Of a stretch of DNA of 64,000 nucleotides, positions 23,641-33,967 are shown in pieces (the first letter of the stretch is position 1; each line of letters opens with the position of its first letter). The stretch lies in contig CM055106.1 of the NCBI GenBank assembly GCA_029204225.1, positions 45,019,313-45,083,312 of the forward strand. The letters run 5' to 3'. The stretch comes from Diphasiastrum complanatum (taxonomy: Eukaryota; Streptophyta; Lycopodiopsida; Lycopodiales; Lycopodiaceae). Below the pieces are notes generated by a model. That model had not been told where the DNA came from. It did not search any database and worked only from the letters and a program-made list of their open reading frames with translations. Made by a program: the position numbers and the translations under genes.

Positions 23641-24925
23641 AAGTGTTTGGAAAGGCTGGTGGTGACTAGTACTTGCGTAACTGGCTACCGTTGATGGGCG
23701 TAGCAAACAGTGTCCCATCTATTGTTTCTAAAGTCACTGTCCCTTGTGATAGGATGTCGGTGATGCAATAAGGGCCTTCACCAGTGAACTTCAGCTTTCC
23801 TTTGATCACCTTTGTCTTGTACATGAGGACCAAATCTCCTTTTTGAAGATCTTTCTTGTGAAGACGACGATCATGCCAGGCCTTGTGACATGCTTTCTCT
23901 GCAGCAAGAGCATGGACTGCTAATAAGCATGTTTCACACAACTTGTGTAGTGCTTCATGACAAAGGTGGAGCGATCTTGTATCATCAAATCGTTGCACTG
24001 TGGCAAGGTGAAGAGATGGAACGAGAAATTCCACCGGCATGACTACATCTTGGCCATACACCAATTGGAATGGCGTTTGTTCGGTACTGCCTTTGTATGC
24101 AGTTCTAAAAGCTCACAGAGCAGCGTGTAGCTTGTGCTCCCAATCTGATCTGCTTGCTTGTACTGTCTTTGTCAAAATGCCGCACAAAATATTTTTAGAA
24201 GATTCAGCTTGGCCGTTGCCTCTTGGGCCATAACGCGTGCTGAAACGATGGATCACAAAGAACTCTTCTAATTAGACATTGATGGTCTCGTTGACAAAGT
24301 GAGTTTCCCAAACGCTGACTATCTCCACTGGGCATCCGAAGCGTACAATGATATTTTCATAAAGGAACTTCACGGTGGACCTAGCATCTGCTATGCGCAC
24401 TACTTTGGCTTCAACCCACTTTGTGAGATAATCTATAGCCACGATAATATATCGGGCTTGGGTACTGCGAGCGGCTGGTTGAATAGGGCTAATGTAATCA
24501 AGTCCCCGTTTCTCAAATGGAGCTTGAGCCAATACAAGATGTAACGGCTCATAATTTGTCTTGGTTGGTCTGCGTGCCCTCTGACATACATCACATTGCT
24601 TGATATATGCCTCAGTATCCTTGTGCATTGTTGGCCACCAACAGTCAGATTGTAGGATCTTGTGTACTATTACATCTGTTGCAAAGTGTCCACGTCCCAT
24701 TGCTTCATGCGAGAGGGACATGATCTGACTTGTCTCATGGGGCAGGATACAACGACAAATGATATTGTCCGTCCCTCTTTGATACAGTTGGCTAGCAATC
24801 ACTAATATGGACGAGCTTTAAGTACAAGTTTTCACTGTTGCACCTTGGATAGTGACCGATTAGGTTGGCCGTTCATCAAATACTCAACTATGTCTGCGGC
24901 CCAATCCGGTACAACATCCACGTAA
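23641..24925 (-). pseudogene. Gypsy H: RNase H tail and integrase
   Basis: Integrase inserts element DNA into chromosomes. Reading leftward from 24925: the RNase H/integrase linker (VPDWAADIVEYL), a frame with two stops, then the HHCC zinc domain (SHEAMGRGHF...CDVCQR, about 24580-24730). The core follows, with the first catalytic Asp in RGLDYISPI (about 24470-24500). The second Asp is Val: IVSVWETHFVN at about 24290-24320. A break near 24270 precedes the last third (VYGQDVVMPVEFL, WHDRRLHKKDLQ) ending at 23666. The segment around the catalytic Glu is present near 24190-24250 but out of frame. Related to but distinct from family E/G. Confidence 0.85.
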
Positions 24926-26100
24926 AAATCGAAAACCAAAAAGTTTAAAAATGCAAAAAATCAATGCTTTAATGACAAGTGACACGCGACACAAAATCTA
25001 TATTTTTTTTTACCTAAATCTATATATCACAGTACAATTTTGGTCTTCTTTATCGAGATTTAGACTAAGACAACAACCAATAGTACCAATCTTGGTACTT
25101 CGGTAGAACAAATAAGTACCTCGAACACAAAAAATCTAGATCTGTTTGTGACTCTTTGTTTCATCACCTCCGCTTCAGGCATATATTCTGGAGTGGACAA
25201 AGTAGAGTGGGACACACTCGCCTCACCTCCAAACTTGTTGCAGAACTCCCTCTTGACTCTGTAAAACAAATGATCAAACAGATCTTGATTCTACTAACAA
25301 AATGCGTAGTTTACTTAACAAAGGATGAGAAAGAAACAAACACGAACTCGAAACATTTCTATTCGTGACCAACTCAAAAGATTCACGTCGGTTTCTTATT
25401 GAAGCTCAAAAGATTCTCAAAAAGATTTTCAAAAGATTCTAGAAACAAAAAATCTTGGTTCATGTTCAAACCTCAGATGTCGCGAAAATTGTCACGAACA
25501 ATTCGCGAAATGTTCTGGATTCTACTTCAAGCTCAGAGACAATTGTCGCGAATAATTCGCGAAACATAAAGCTGAGTAGAAGAGGTAGACTGTCGCAAAA
25601 TATTCACGAACAAAAATTATTTGTCCTTGGAAACAAAGCGTCTATTTGAATATCAATCGTCGTAAATGGTTAGATTCTACTATTACAAAATTGAAAGGCC
25701 AAAAGACCTGTCTTGTAGCAATATAAAGACATGTGCACTACTCGTTGTAACCAACTCATTCACTCAGAGACACAACAACGAGATAAGACAACAAGAAATA
25801 TATACTGAGTCAGATTCAAAATTATAAATTTGTTTTTGATCAATAGTTTCTAATTGTCTAAAATTGTCTTAAGTTGTCTCTTACTTCCGCACATAATTTT
25901 CGGACGCATATTCAATCAAAACTAATACTGTTCTATTAGTACATAGATCTAATACAATCCCGATTGAAGACACTGATATTAGTTTGATTTATTTGAATTT
26001 AATCGTGTTCTCTGTGGAAGAATAATTACTATTTTTCCTACAGACTCCAACTCCTGGCTGCCCATTAGCCCTCCTCCAATTTTAGTGGTCCCACGACACC
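24926..26100. other. Non-coding interval with TCGCGAA motifs
   Basis: No protein recognised. Between 25470 and 25610 the palindromic TCGCGA appears repeatedly within AATTCGCGAA/TCGCGAAAATT phrases. Homology of H ends at the A-rich tract near 24925. The remainder may be an old LTR, but no matching partner was found. Confidence 0.4.
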
Positions 26101-26832
26101 TGCGAGATGTAGTTACTGTGGGCTTTTATTTGCTCACATTGAATCTTTATTAAATGATATTGTACCTTCTCCATAAAATCGAGTCGGACAATGTTGAAAT
26201 CTAAATTGTGCAACAAAAAACAACGGTGGGCTCCGACGATCCACTTTGAGGTCGTCCAGGCTGTAAACCGAGATTCTCAGGAGCCTCCCATCATTGCGGG
26301 AAATACAGTGTAGCCACCAACAATTGATCCTTAATGCTCTCTGACGCCATTGGCTTATTCGGATTGAATGCCAAAGGAGGAAGGCAATCATGCCATCGCA
26401 TTGCCACAGATGCCAATAGAGTCAAATCTTTTGCAAAGAGCGCCGATTGCCTCACTATGGGATCAGGAGAGTGTATATACTCTCGTTGGTATGCTTGTAG
26501 TGCCCGGTGGAAATCCACTAAAATTTCCCAACTTTAAGATTGGTGGATGATTGGCCAGTTCGGCGTATAGATAGCAATTTTGTCCATGGCCAATCCCAAA
26601 TCCTTCCACTTATTCCTGCACGGCATTGGGACCTAATATGGATCTACACGCCATTGGCGAGGGCTGGCCACGTAACTCCTGATGAACTCTGGAGTTTTCT
26701 CAAAAATTGTAACTCTCCAAGTTGGCTGCTCTCCCAATGCAAGTATTTTATCCAATTCTTTGTCGGCCTCTATTTTAGAGGTCTTAAACTTGAGGACCCA
26801 ACCACCACGCAAGGACTCATGAGGATGTTGTG
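26101..26832 (-). pseudogene. Unidentified coding-like sequence, about 180 codons
   Basis: One minus-strand frame stays protein-like from about 26830 to 26291 through two stops. It includes WRVTIFEKTPEFIRSYVA, NKWKDLGLAMDKIAIYTPN and, in an open stretch of 75 codons (26291-26518), AYQREYIHSPDPIVRQSALF. Composition is that of a real globular protein, but I do not recognise a family. It directly follows the 3' end of the truncated copia C and may be part of a captured host gene, or an accessory ORF of another element. Function unknown. Confidence 0.45.
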
Positions 26833-27530
26833 CTAAAAAGCTCTAGATCTGGTCCTTGACGCTGATTGGTCTTCTGAACAATGGTGTGGTCCTTCAGCAC
26901 CACGTGACTCCATAAACCAAGTAGTTTGCACTAGTCCATCTTCAAGATCTACTTGACACAAGAAAATGACCATGAATTCACCAAAAATTGACAATCTCCA
27001 AGTATTGGCACCAAGTAGCTGAACACTTGAGAACTTAGCCATGGATGAGTGACATAATGAACCTCCAATAGCTTCATTTCCATCAGCAAAATCAGCCAAG
27101 AATGCTAGTACAAATCCAACATCAAAACAATGCTCACCAATGTAGCTAGTTTTACCATATCTTGACAATTTGCACACATCCACATGAAATTGCTCAAACA
27201 TGAGATAGAAAAAGTAAAGTAAACTTGAACAACACTTCCTTGCTGCTCCTTTGATCTTACTTGAGTCTTCAATATGCTGCAAAAACAGATCCATAACACC
27301 TTTGCCAATTACCTCTCCTTTGATGCTCTTGACTAGCTCCAGATTGCCAACTTCCCTTTTGACTAGTTGAAGCGCTTTGAGATCAACCTCTTGATCTTCA
27401 ACTTGACCATCGAAGTCATTGAACAAACTTTGTTTTCCAGATCCATTACTTGATTTTATAGCAAGATAACATCCATCCACTTGCATAGCTCCATGTACAC
27501 AAGAAGATCTTCCAAAAGATGTTCCACTCT
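26833..27530 (-). other. Foreign segment replacing RT in copia C
   Basis: Begins where RT should start (after MKSGT). It contains DGQVEDQEVDLKAL, LYFFYLMFEQFHVDVCKLSR and DVGFVLAFLADFADGNEAIG. The stretch 27025-27465 is homologous to 61086-61510 in element M, including an equivalent position after the integrase hinge. No RT, RNase H or known domain is recognisable. Downstream of about 27025, C and M differ. It may be a captured host gene fragment. Frame is open in C and broken in M. Confidence 0.75.
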
Positions 27531-29325
27531 TCATAAGAGATTGATACTCAAGATCCATTGCTTGGATCCACTCCTCTTCTTTCCTTGCCTGATCTACACT
27601 TGTAGGCTCATCCAAAGAGGTTAGGAAAGTAACATAATTTCTAGAAACTACTTGCTTACCCTTTTGATCATATGTGAGCCTTGAAGGTACTTGTCTTTCT
27701 CTTGATGTTCTCCTTGGCTTTTGACTTGATGAAGGTCCATCATCACCACCATCCAAAGTAGGATCCTTCTCATCAACATCAAGAATGTTAGATCCATCTA
27801 CTTTACCATAAATCATGCTTGAAGACACCCTTGGAATGTTTCCCTCATAAAAAATGACATCTCTACCAACAATCACTTTGTTAGTAGAAGGAATGTAAAC
27901 CTTGTAGGCTTTACTCACTTCACTATATCCAACAAAAATACCTCTTCTTGAAGATGGATCCTCCTTGGTTCTATCATCAAGAGTAATGTTGACATAGCAT
28001 GAGCATCCAAAGGTTCTTAGAAAGTTGACACTCGGCCTCCTCTTGAATAGCATCTCAAAAGGTGTCCTTCCATCCAAAATAGCACTCGGCCACCTATTGC
28101 ACAAGAAATTGGCACACAACAAAGCTTGATCCCAAAATGGTTTGTCAAGATTAGCACTTAACCTCATAGCTTTAGCACTTTCACATAAAGTCCTATTTTT
28201 CCTTTCAGCCACTCCATTTTGTTGTGGGGTCCTTGATGTTGTATACTCCCTCTTGATCCCATGCTCATCACAAAAGGCCTTGAACTTGTTAGATATGTAC
28301 TCACCACCATTGTCACCTCTCAAGCACTTGATCTTTGTGGAGAATTGGTTCTCCCTTGCATTCTTGAACTTGACAAAGACAACATACACTTTATCCTTGC
28401 TCTTTAGTAGATAGATCCAACAAAATCTACTAAAATCATCAATGAATGTTACATACATCTTAGCTCCACTATTGCTAATTGTAGTAAATCCATAAATATC
28501 TGAATGTACAAGTTGAAAAGGCTTTGTACATCTAGAAATAGATCTAGTATAAGGTAGTCTATGTGACTTAGACAAAGCACAAGACTCACAAATATGCTTG
28601 TCATTACTTAAGGAACTTGGAAGACCAATCACAACCTTCTTCCTTGCCAGTACCTCCAATGACTTGAAGTTGAGGTGTCCCATCCTTTTGTGCCAAACCT
28701 CTTGAATAGAAATTTGCTCCCTTGCAACACATCCAACTTGGTTAGCAATAACACAAGCATCAAGTTTGAACAACTTCCCTTGCCTTTTACCTTTTCCAAT
28801 CAAGACATCCTTCCTTTTGATCAAACAAGCATCTCCATCAAACTCCACCTTGAGGCCCTTACTTAGCATTTGACTCACACTAAGCAAATTCTTGGTAATA
28901 GATGGAATAAACAAGACATCCTCCAAATGAACATTCCTATTTGTAGAGAGAGAAATAGGAATTGTGCCAATCCCTTTGATTGCACACTCACCATCATTGG
29001 TCGTGTAGATCCTCTTGTCATCTCCATATGCCAACAAAGAAGTGAAGTACTCTTTGTGAAAGGTCATGTGTGAACTTGCTCCACTATCAATCCACCAAGG
29101 ATCTAGATCTCCATCATTATCAAGCATACATGAAGACATCACAAAAGCATAATCATTTGCATCTTGCACATCCAAACCATCCTCATCAAGAGTAAGATTA
29201 CCTTGCTTGTCTCCTTGATCTCTCTTCTTCTTGTAGCACTCACTTGCAAAGTGTCCTTTGATGCCACAATAAAAGCACTTGAGCTTTGATCTATCCTTAT
29301 TTTTTCCACTTGAAGAAGCATCCAC
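26833..29325 (-). CDS. Copia C pol: protease-integrase fused to foreign sequence
   Basis: An 830-codon open frame. Zinc knuckle CFYCGIKGHFASEC at residues 17-30. Retropepsin DSGASSH with catalytic Asp at residue 80. The integrase zinc domain starts HKRMGHLNF and includes CESCALSKS. The core triad is VHSDIYG, RGDNGGEYIS and QQNGVAERKNRT. The integrase tail GIFVGYSEVSKAYKVY is followed by an acidic hinge and EEEWIQAMDLEYQSLMKSGT, the usual entry to RT. There the frame passes without a break into about 230 residues that are not RT. The frame begins at a GTG directly after an in-frame TAA (29326-29328); upstream gag is in the same frame, so the original product was probably a gag-pol fusion. Confidence 0.85.
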   Translation of the reverse strand: MDASSSGKNKDRSKLKCFYCGIKGHFASECYKKKRDQGDKQGNLTLDEDGLDVQDANDYAFVMSSCMLDNDGDLDPWWIDSGASSHMTFHKEYFTSLLAYGDDKRIYTTNDGECAIKGIGTIPISLSTNRNVHLEDVLFIPSITKNLLSVSQMLSKGLKVEFDGDACLIKRKDVLIGKGKRQGKLFKLDACVIANQVGCVAREQISIQEVWHKRMGHLNFKSLEVLARKKVVIGLPSSLSNDKHICESCALSKSHRLPYTRSISRCTKPFQLVHSDIYGFTTISNSGAKMYVTFIDDFSRFCWIYLLKSKDKVYVVFVKFKNARENQFSTKIKCLRGDNGGEYISNKFKAFCDEHGIKREYTTSRTPQQNGVAERKNRTLCESAKAMRLSANLDKPFWDQALLCANFLCNRWPSAILDGRTPFEMLFKRRPSVNFLRTFGCSCYVNITLDDRTKEDPSSRRGIFVGYSEVSKAYKVYIPSTNKVIVGRDVIFYEGNIPRVSSSMIYGKVDGSNILDVDEKDPTLDGGDDGPSSSQKPRRTSRERQVPSRLTYDQKGKQVVSRNYVTFLTSLDEPTSVDQARKEEEWIQAMDLEYQSLMKSGTSFGRSSCVHGAMQVDGCYLAIKSSNGSGKQSLFNDFDGQVEDQEVDLKALQLVKREVGNLELVKSIKGEVIGKGVMDLFLQHIEDSSKIKGAARKCCSSLLYFFYLMFEQFHVDVCKLSRYGKTSYIGEHCFDVGFVLAFLADFADGNEAIGGSLCHSSMAKFSSVQLLGANTWRLSIFGEFMVIFLCQVDLEDGLVQTTWFMESRGAEGPHHCSEDQSASRTRSRAF

Positions 29326-30000
29326 TTAATCTTGCCCTTTAGACCACTTGCTTTTGGTTTTTCCCTTGAATTTGCCCTTTGTGAACATAGCATCCTCTTG
29401 AAGTGTTGATGTAGATCCACCTCTTGCTTGAAGTCTATATTCCTCATTGATCAAGATCTCTTGAAGATCCATCAAACTTGGCAAAGTCTTTTGAATAGCA
29501 ATACTTTGAACAATTTTAGCATGAGCATCCAACAAGCCATTAAGAATCACTTGAATAAGCTCTCCTTCCTAAATGCTTTCATCTATGCAAGCTAACTCAT
29601 CATTCGATGCTTTCATTCTCAAAACAAAAGTACTTGGACTTTATTCATTCTTTTGCAAACCAGAAAAGATTTGCCTTCTTAGAGTCAACACTCTAGAAGT
29701 AGACTTGGATTCATAAAGCTTCTTCAATGAATTCCAAGCTTCCAAAGATGATGTGCACTTACCAACTTCCTTGAGAAGTTCATTGGTAACATTCATCTTT
29801 ATCATGTGTAGAGCCTTCTTGGCCCTCTTGTCATACCTCAATTGATCTTGTTGTGCTGCTGGTCTCTCTTCCAAACCTACAACAATATCCAAAACATCAT
29901 TCATCTCAAGAAGTGACTCCATCCTCACTTTCCATAATGAATAGTTACTTGAGGTAAGCCTATCATTGGCTTCCAACATGACTCCAATTGAGGTTGCCAT
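29326..30000 (-). pseudogene. Copia C gag
   Basis: ATG at 30000 opens 119 codons matching copia gag: MLEANDRLTSSNYSLWKVRM, then KMNVTNELLKEV and SKSTSRVLTLRRQIF. A stop at 29641 and frame disturbance (29551-29640) interrupt it. The frame recovers at 29550 with LMDLQEILINEEYRLQAR and runs to a TAA at 29326, in frame with pol. It resembles gag of J and of fragment I. Confidence 0.85.
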
Positions 30001-30583
30001 GTAGCAATGACCTGATCTTCTCTTTCAACCTGTTTCACAAAGCACTCCTTTGAACAACAACAAATGCTTTCAAAAAAAATCACCAAGATTTGAAACTATC
30101 TCACAAATTCTCTTCTAGCACTTATCCAAGAAAATCAACACATAGAATCATAGAATCTTGATCAACCTATGATCTATCCTCAATCTAATGACTTTTGCCA
30201 CTTCCTAAGATTGAAACACACTCAAATGAAGTCCAGCAACCTCACTATCTAGAGATCCGATCAAAATTAAAGTTTTGACAAAATCACAAAAAATTGACTA
30301 TTCCAAATCTACATGCAAATGCTGAAAATTTGATATGCAATCTATAAGCCACCACTTAGGCTGAACCAATGATCCAAAAATCGGCCAAATCCAGCATGTG
30401 AATTCAAAAAACAGAATTGAACAAGTATACTGACCTATTTAGTGTTTTGATCTACAAAAGATCCAATCTACAAAAGCAAAAAATCCGATTTTGGTGTAGA
30501 ATCCTCTCTAGCATGCTCTAGACTTGATATCTTCACCAAATCATTGATAGATATGATTTCCTCCTTCATAACCTAAAACACAA
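30001..30583 (-). other. Copia C leader
   Basis: Untranslated region between PBS and gag ATG. A-rich with no ORF of note. It probably holds packaging signals by position only. Confidence 0.6.
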
Positions 30584-30595
30584 GCTCTGATACCA
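30584..30595 (-). promoter_or_regulatory. Copia C primer-binding site (tRNA-iMet type)
   Basis: Minus strand TGGTATCAGAGC immediately after the LTR end, the standard plant copia PBS. Confidence 0.93.
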
Positions 30596-31230
30596 TGTGA
30601 AAGATTTCAGATCCTTAAGATCCAATCTACTTGAATGATCTTTGGTTAGAAAGAGAAATACACTATCAATTTCACCAATGTAGAAAAATCAGCATCGAGA
30701 TACAAACACTAATAGAACTTGATCAAACTTGAATGAAATGATTATGTACTATTGCTGTCCGTACAAAACCATCAAGCTACTATATTTCACACGTGTGGAT
30801 CCAAAAATAGCAAATATAGATCATTCTACACATAGAATTGCAAGCAATCACCAAGATAGTGCACCAATGGATAGTAGAACCCAAGAGAACCATGTATAAG
30901 CATGAAATGAGATAGAGAAGAGAGAAGATGACTCTCTCCACGAGTTACATCATTTTATAGCAGGTCCAAACCCTATTTGGCCACTTGGCTTTCCCACCAA
31001 AATGCTAACCCTACCAATTTTGGGTCTAGATTCAATGTACCCAACTTATTCAAATTGAATCTACTCAAACTCGCATTCTATCTTTCCCACACTTTCAAAA
31101 AGTGTTTATTCAAATGAAATTTAGACTAATGAACTTTGAAAAGTCAACCTCTAAGTCTAAAACAAGTTTTGGCCTCATGCCAAATATGGAAATATTGCAA
31201 AATGTGATGAAACTAGTTGAATCTTTCACA
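30596..31230 (-). repeat. Copia C 5' LTR, 635 bp
   Basis: Ends TGTGAAAGATT...AATCTTTCACA form a perfect short inverted repeat. A homologous LTR lies at 62089-62570 on the plus strand. In element orientation the central part contains a TATA-like TATAAAA near 30955 followed by the shared block ATCTCATTTCATGCTTATAC, a likely promoter and transcript start region. Confidence 0.9.
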
Positions 31231-31766
31231 TAAAGCTGTATGTATACATATGAGATGACAGTCCTTGTCTGAGGAATTGAGTCTTTGATCTGTTTTCCTG
31301 ATTGGCATTGACATAAGTTTATAACGTGCTCTAAAATCATTCGTGTTCTTTAACCATTAATTTGGACTTTAGTTGTTGAAGACTTCTGTCTAGAAATGAA
31401 TAGTTTGCGAACACGATTAATTAATTGTTTGCCCAGATGCGAATACATCGAACATTTCTCGACTCTCTGTTGACACCTTAATCAGCCAGAGTGTAGTATT
31501 GTTGTACTGCTATGATAACATCTCATCTGTAGAACGCTTTTCATTCGATTTGATAGAGGCCATATTGTTGTTCTAGAAATTATCAACACCACACACCCAA
31601 ATATAAGTAATATTGGTTACTTTTTAATGTCTGTCGACAACCAGAATAACACTCGACACCACTTGTCATAAATTGTACCAAAAACATAACTTTCTAACAT
31701 TGTTCTATGTGGAAACGACACTATTTGCTACAAAATCTATATTAACCTTGTTGGTATAGTACGACA
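31231..31766 (+). repeat. A-family LTR, 3' part, plus strand
   Basis: Reverse-complement homologue of 2989-3524 at roughly 95% by eye, ending in the same GGTATAGTACGACA. Its upstream part was separated by insertion of copia C. It is followed by AAATCC, the reverse complement of the GATTT flank seen at 4253. Confidence 0.88.
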
Positions 31767-31816
31767 AAATCCATGTTAGAAAACTGAAATTTAGTACAAG
31801 ATGAAAAGAGTGCCAC
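31767..31816 (-). repeat. First 50 bases of a B-family LTR, inverted
   Basis: Reverse complement of the start of the B2 LTR at about 32237-32290, up to the exact point where an A element interrupts B1's LTR. It forms an inverted pair with B2's LTR around a 420-base spacer. Confidence 0.75.
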
Positions 31817-32236
31817 AGACAGACATGTATCAAAACAATTACAGAAAATCTTAGAGTGTGTTCCTCAATTGATAAGAAGTGTAGTTGTAATAGTAAGAGA
31901 AAAGAAATGCACAACTTTAGGGAATGACTTGGCTCTCTTTCCTCTATTGATAACGAAAATCTGTGTGGTTACAACTGAGCTGGTGTCACTCTCTTATAGA
32001 GACGCACACAAGGATTAGGTGTCGCTTAGGCTATCGGTGGGAAACATTCATACATCAGTCCAAAACATTGTGATTCACTTAATGCTCTAAATTCCTAAGA
32101 TGCAAATAGGCCTTTACATAGATTTAGGCACTATTGCATATATACATGTGCTAAAATTCAAAAATTTTACCATTATATTACAAATAATAGGATCATGTGG
32201 ACTTATAGGCCTCCACACGGTAACCATTCTAATATG
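31817..32236. other. Spacer between inverted B LTR starts
   Basis: AT-rich, no ORF or known repeat recognised. It separates the inverted B LTR fragment from the B2 LTR. Confidence 0.5.
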
Positions 32237-32845
32237 TGTATATCTGAGCACTCTTTCCATCTTGTACTAAATTTTAGTTCTCTAACGTGGATTTACAGGC
32301 GACATCTGCAAAGAGACAATTCTAACTGATTGTGTGTAGGGAACCGGCCGAAGCTGATAATAAGCATTTGCATAGCCAGACCTTCTTTCAATTATGAATG
32401 AGTTTATGTGCTAGGATAAAGAACTTGATTGTCATTCTGCTTTGTTTGCTTTCCAGTGATAAGAACTAATTATTTGTGATCAATGAGAGGAATCAATTGC
32501 CTATCAGATTTTGTTTTGTGGGATCTATTTGCTTATCTCTAACAGACTGATTGCTTATTGTTCATCCTGAGAGCCTCAAAGATAAAGTGCCTTCTACATT
32601 TTAGACCTTGACCAAATCGTTTCATATTGGTGTTACTGGACGCCAATCCAGTCAATATCAATGGATAACTAGCCTTCCTCTGTGATATTCAATTCTGAAT
32701 ATTACACTCTACATCTCTTCCACTACTCTTTGTACACTTATCATCCAAAAGAGGATATTTCTCTCTCTCTCTCGGGGAACGATAAACCTTTTATATTATA
32801 TATTTTATAGATTTTGTGGAGATCTTTAATGACTAGGCTATCACA
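32237..32845 (+). repeat. Gypsy B2 5' LTR
   Basis: Runs from about TGTGTATATC to ATCACA just before the PBS, about 609 bp. The 3' 560 bases match B1's LTR. The left edge is inferred from where homology with the inverted copy stops. Confidence 0.75.
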
Positions 32846-32850
32846 TAACT

Positions 32851-32868
32851 TGGCGTCGCTGCCAGGGA
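32851..32868 (+). promoter_or_regulatory. B2 primer-binding site
   Basis: TGGCGTCGCTGCCAGGGA, same place as in B1 with substitutions; tRNA-Asp-type gypsy PBS. Confidence 0.8.
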
Positions 32869-32910
32869 TTTTTAAGTGTATCAAGTCTACGAATCTTGTT
32901 TATGTAATGC

Positions 32911-33967
32911 ATGCCAAAAGATCAACCGCACGTAACTATCGAACAAAAACACCTAGAGTGAGAACATCGATTGGAAACGTATAGGAAGGCACATGATCTG
33001 TATTTTTAAAATGTGCGAAATTCACCAATAAGAACCAGAATAAGTCCTCAAGCGTTCGATAATCTTTACAAAGCCTTTGTATCTCTTGTAAATTCGCTTG
33101 AAGAAAATCTTGCTAGTTCGCCAAATCCCTCTGACTCGTCAGAATTTTCATCTTCAAAATGTAGTTTTGAATCAGAGTCTGAACACGATCGTGATCCACC
33201 ATTTGAGTCTAGTTCTGAACCAGATCTTGAGCCATCATCTGAATCTACATCTACACGAGTTAAAAACCTCATAGGAAAGCTACGGGTACAATATCATGTG
33301 CCCATGCAGAATGAATGGTTCCCGGGCAGATTGCCCAAAAAAATGGATAGATATTATCATCAAGGATTGATGACTTCATTAGAAGACGTCATAGTGTCCG
33401 CGAAAACATTATGAAACCTCTCAAATTTCTAGGAGGAGGAGGAAGGATAGAAAGAGTAGTAAGAAACATAAACATAAATGAACAGAAGAATCATAATTGT
33501 CTATTGAGTCAGAATCAAAGTCTGATTCAGCAGATGAAGAAGAGTCTTCTGATTATTCATCATATTCTTCTTCATCAGAAGAAGAATCCACCTTTCAAAG
33601 AGTAAAATATTCAGACAAGAAAAATAGGATGGAGAAGTCTGAAAAGATGGACCCATTGAGAAACAGTGTAGAACTTTTAGCAAAAGAGATGAGGGACTTA
33701 AAAGTCCAGATGTTTGACGTTAAAACTAAGCGTAAGAAAGCTAAACCTAACACTAATGTTTGGTGTACTGCTTGCGAAAAAGAGGGACACTCTAAAACTA
33801 ACTGTCCAAATCTACAAACTAACTATATAGAGAAAGAACTATTCCTCTACCCAGTTAATAGTCACGAGGAGGTAGCATATGCTATTGTTCCTCCTAACCA
33901 AAAGGATTCTACACCTAAACCACGATCTAGTCAGCTATATATTATTCTTCGTAGAGGAGGGGCGTGA
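32911..33967 (+). pseudogene. Element B2 gag
   Basis: ATG at 32911 corresponds to B1's 4868. The N-terminal part carries two stops before 33013, then 133 open codons with a Ser/Glu/Asp-rich stretch. Most of the capsid core present in B1 and A is deleted near 33260, where the frame jumps to KNLIGKLRVQYHVPMQNEWF. After a frame change near 33410 there is another acidic run (about 33500-33600). An intact single knuckle CTACEKEGHSKTNC lies at about 33767-33808. It ends at a stop at 33965. B1 has lost the last Cys of this knuckle; B2 keeps it. Confidence 0.82.

Larger units (their letters stand above)
26833..31230 (-). mobile_element. Copia C: LTR, gag, protease, integrase, foreign 3' segment
   Basis: Minus-strand order: 5' LTR (31230-30596), PBS (30595-30584), leader, gag, protease, integrase, then sequence unlike RT. 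No RNase H, polypurine tract or 3' LTR follows, so the 3' side is truncated or was replaced. It lies inside an A-family LTR: its right flank TAAAG continues the A LTR, matching the intact copy near 3524. Long open frames suggest fairly recent activity or co-mobilisation. Confidence 0.88.

Noticed and set aside
26334-26550. Plus-strand frames
   Set aside because: Opposite to the better-supported minus-strand coding-like sequence at 26291-26830.
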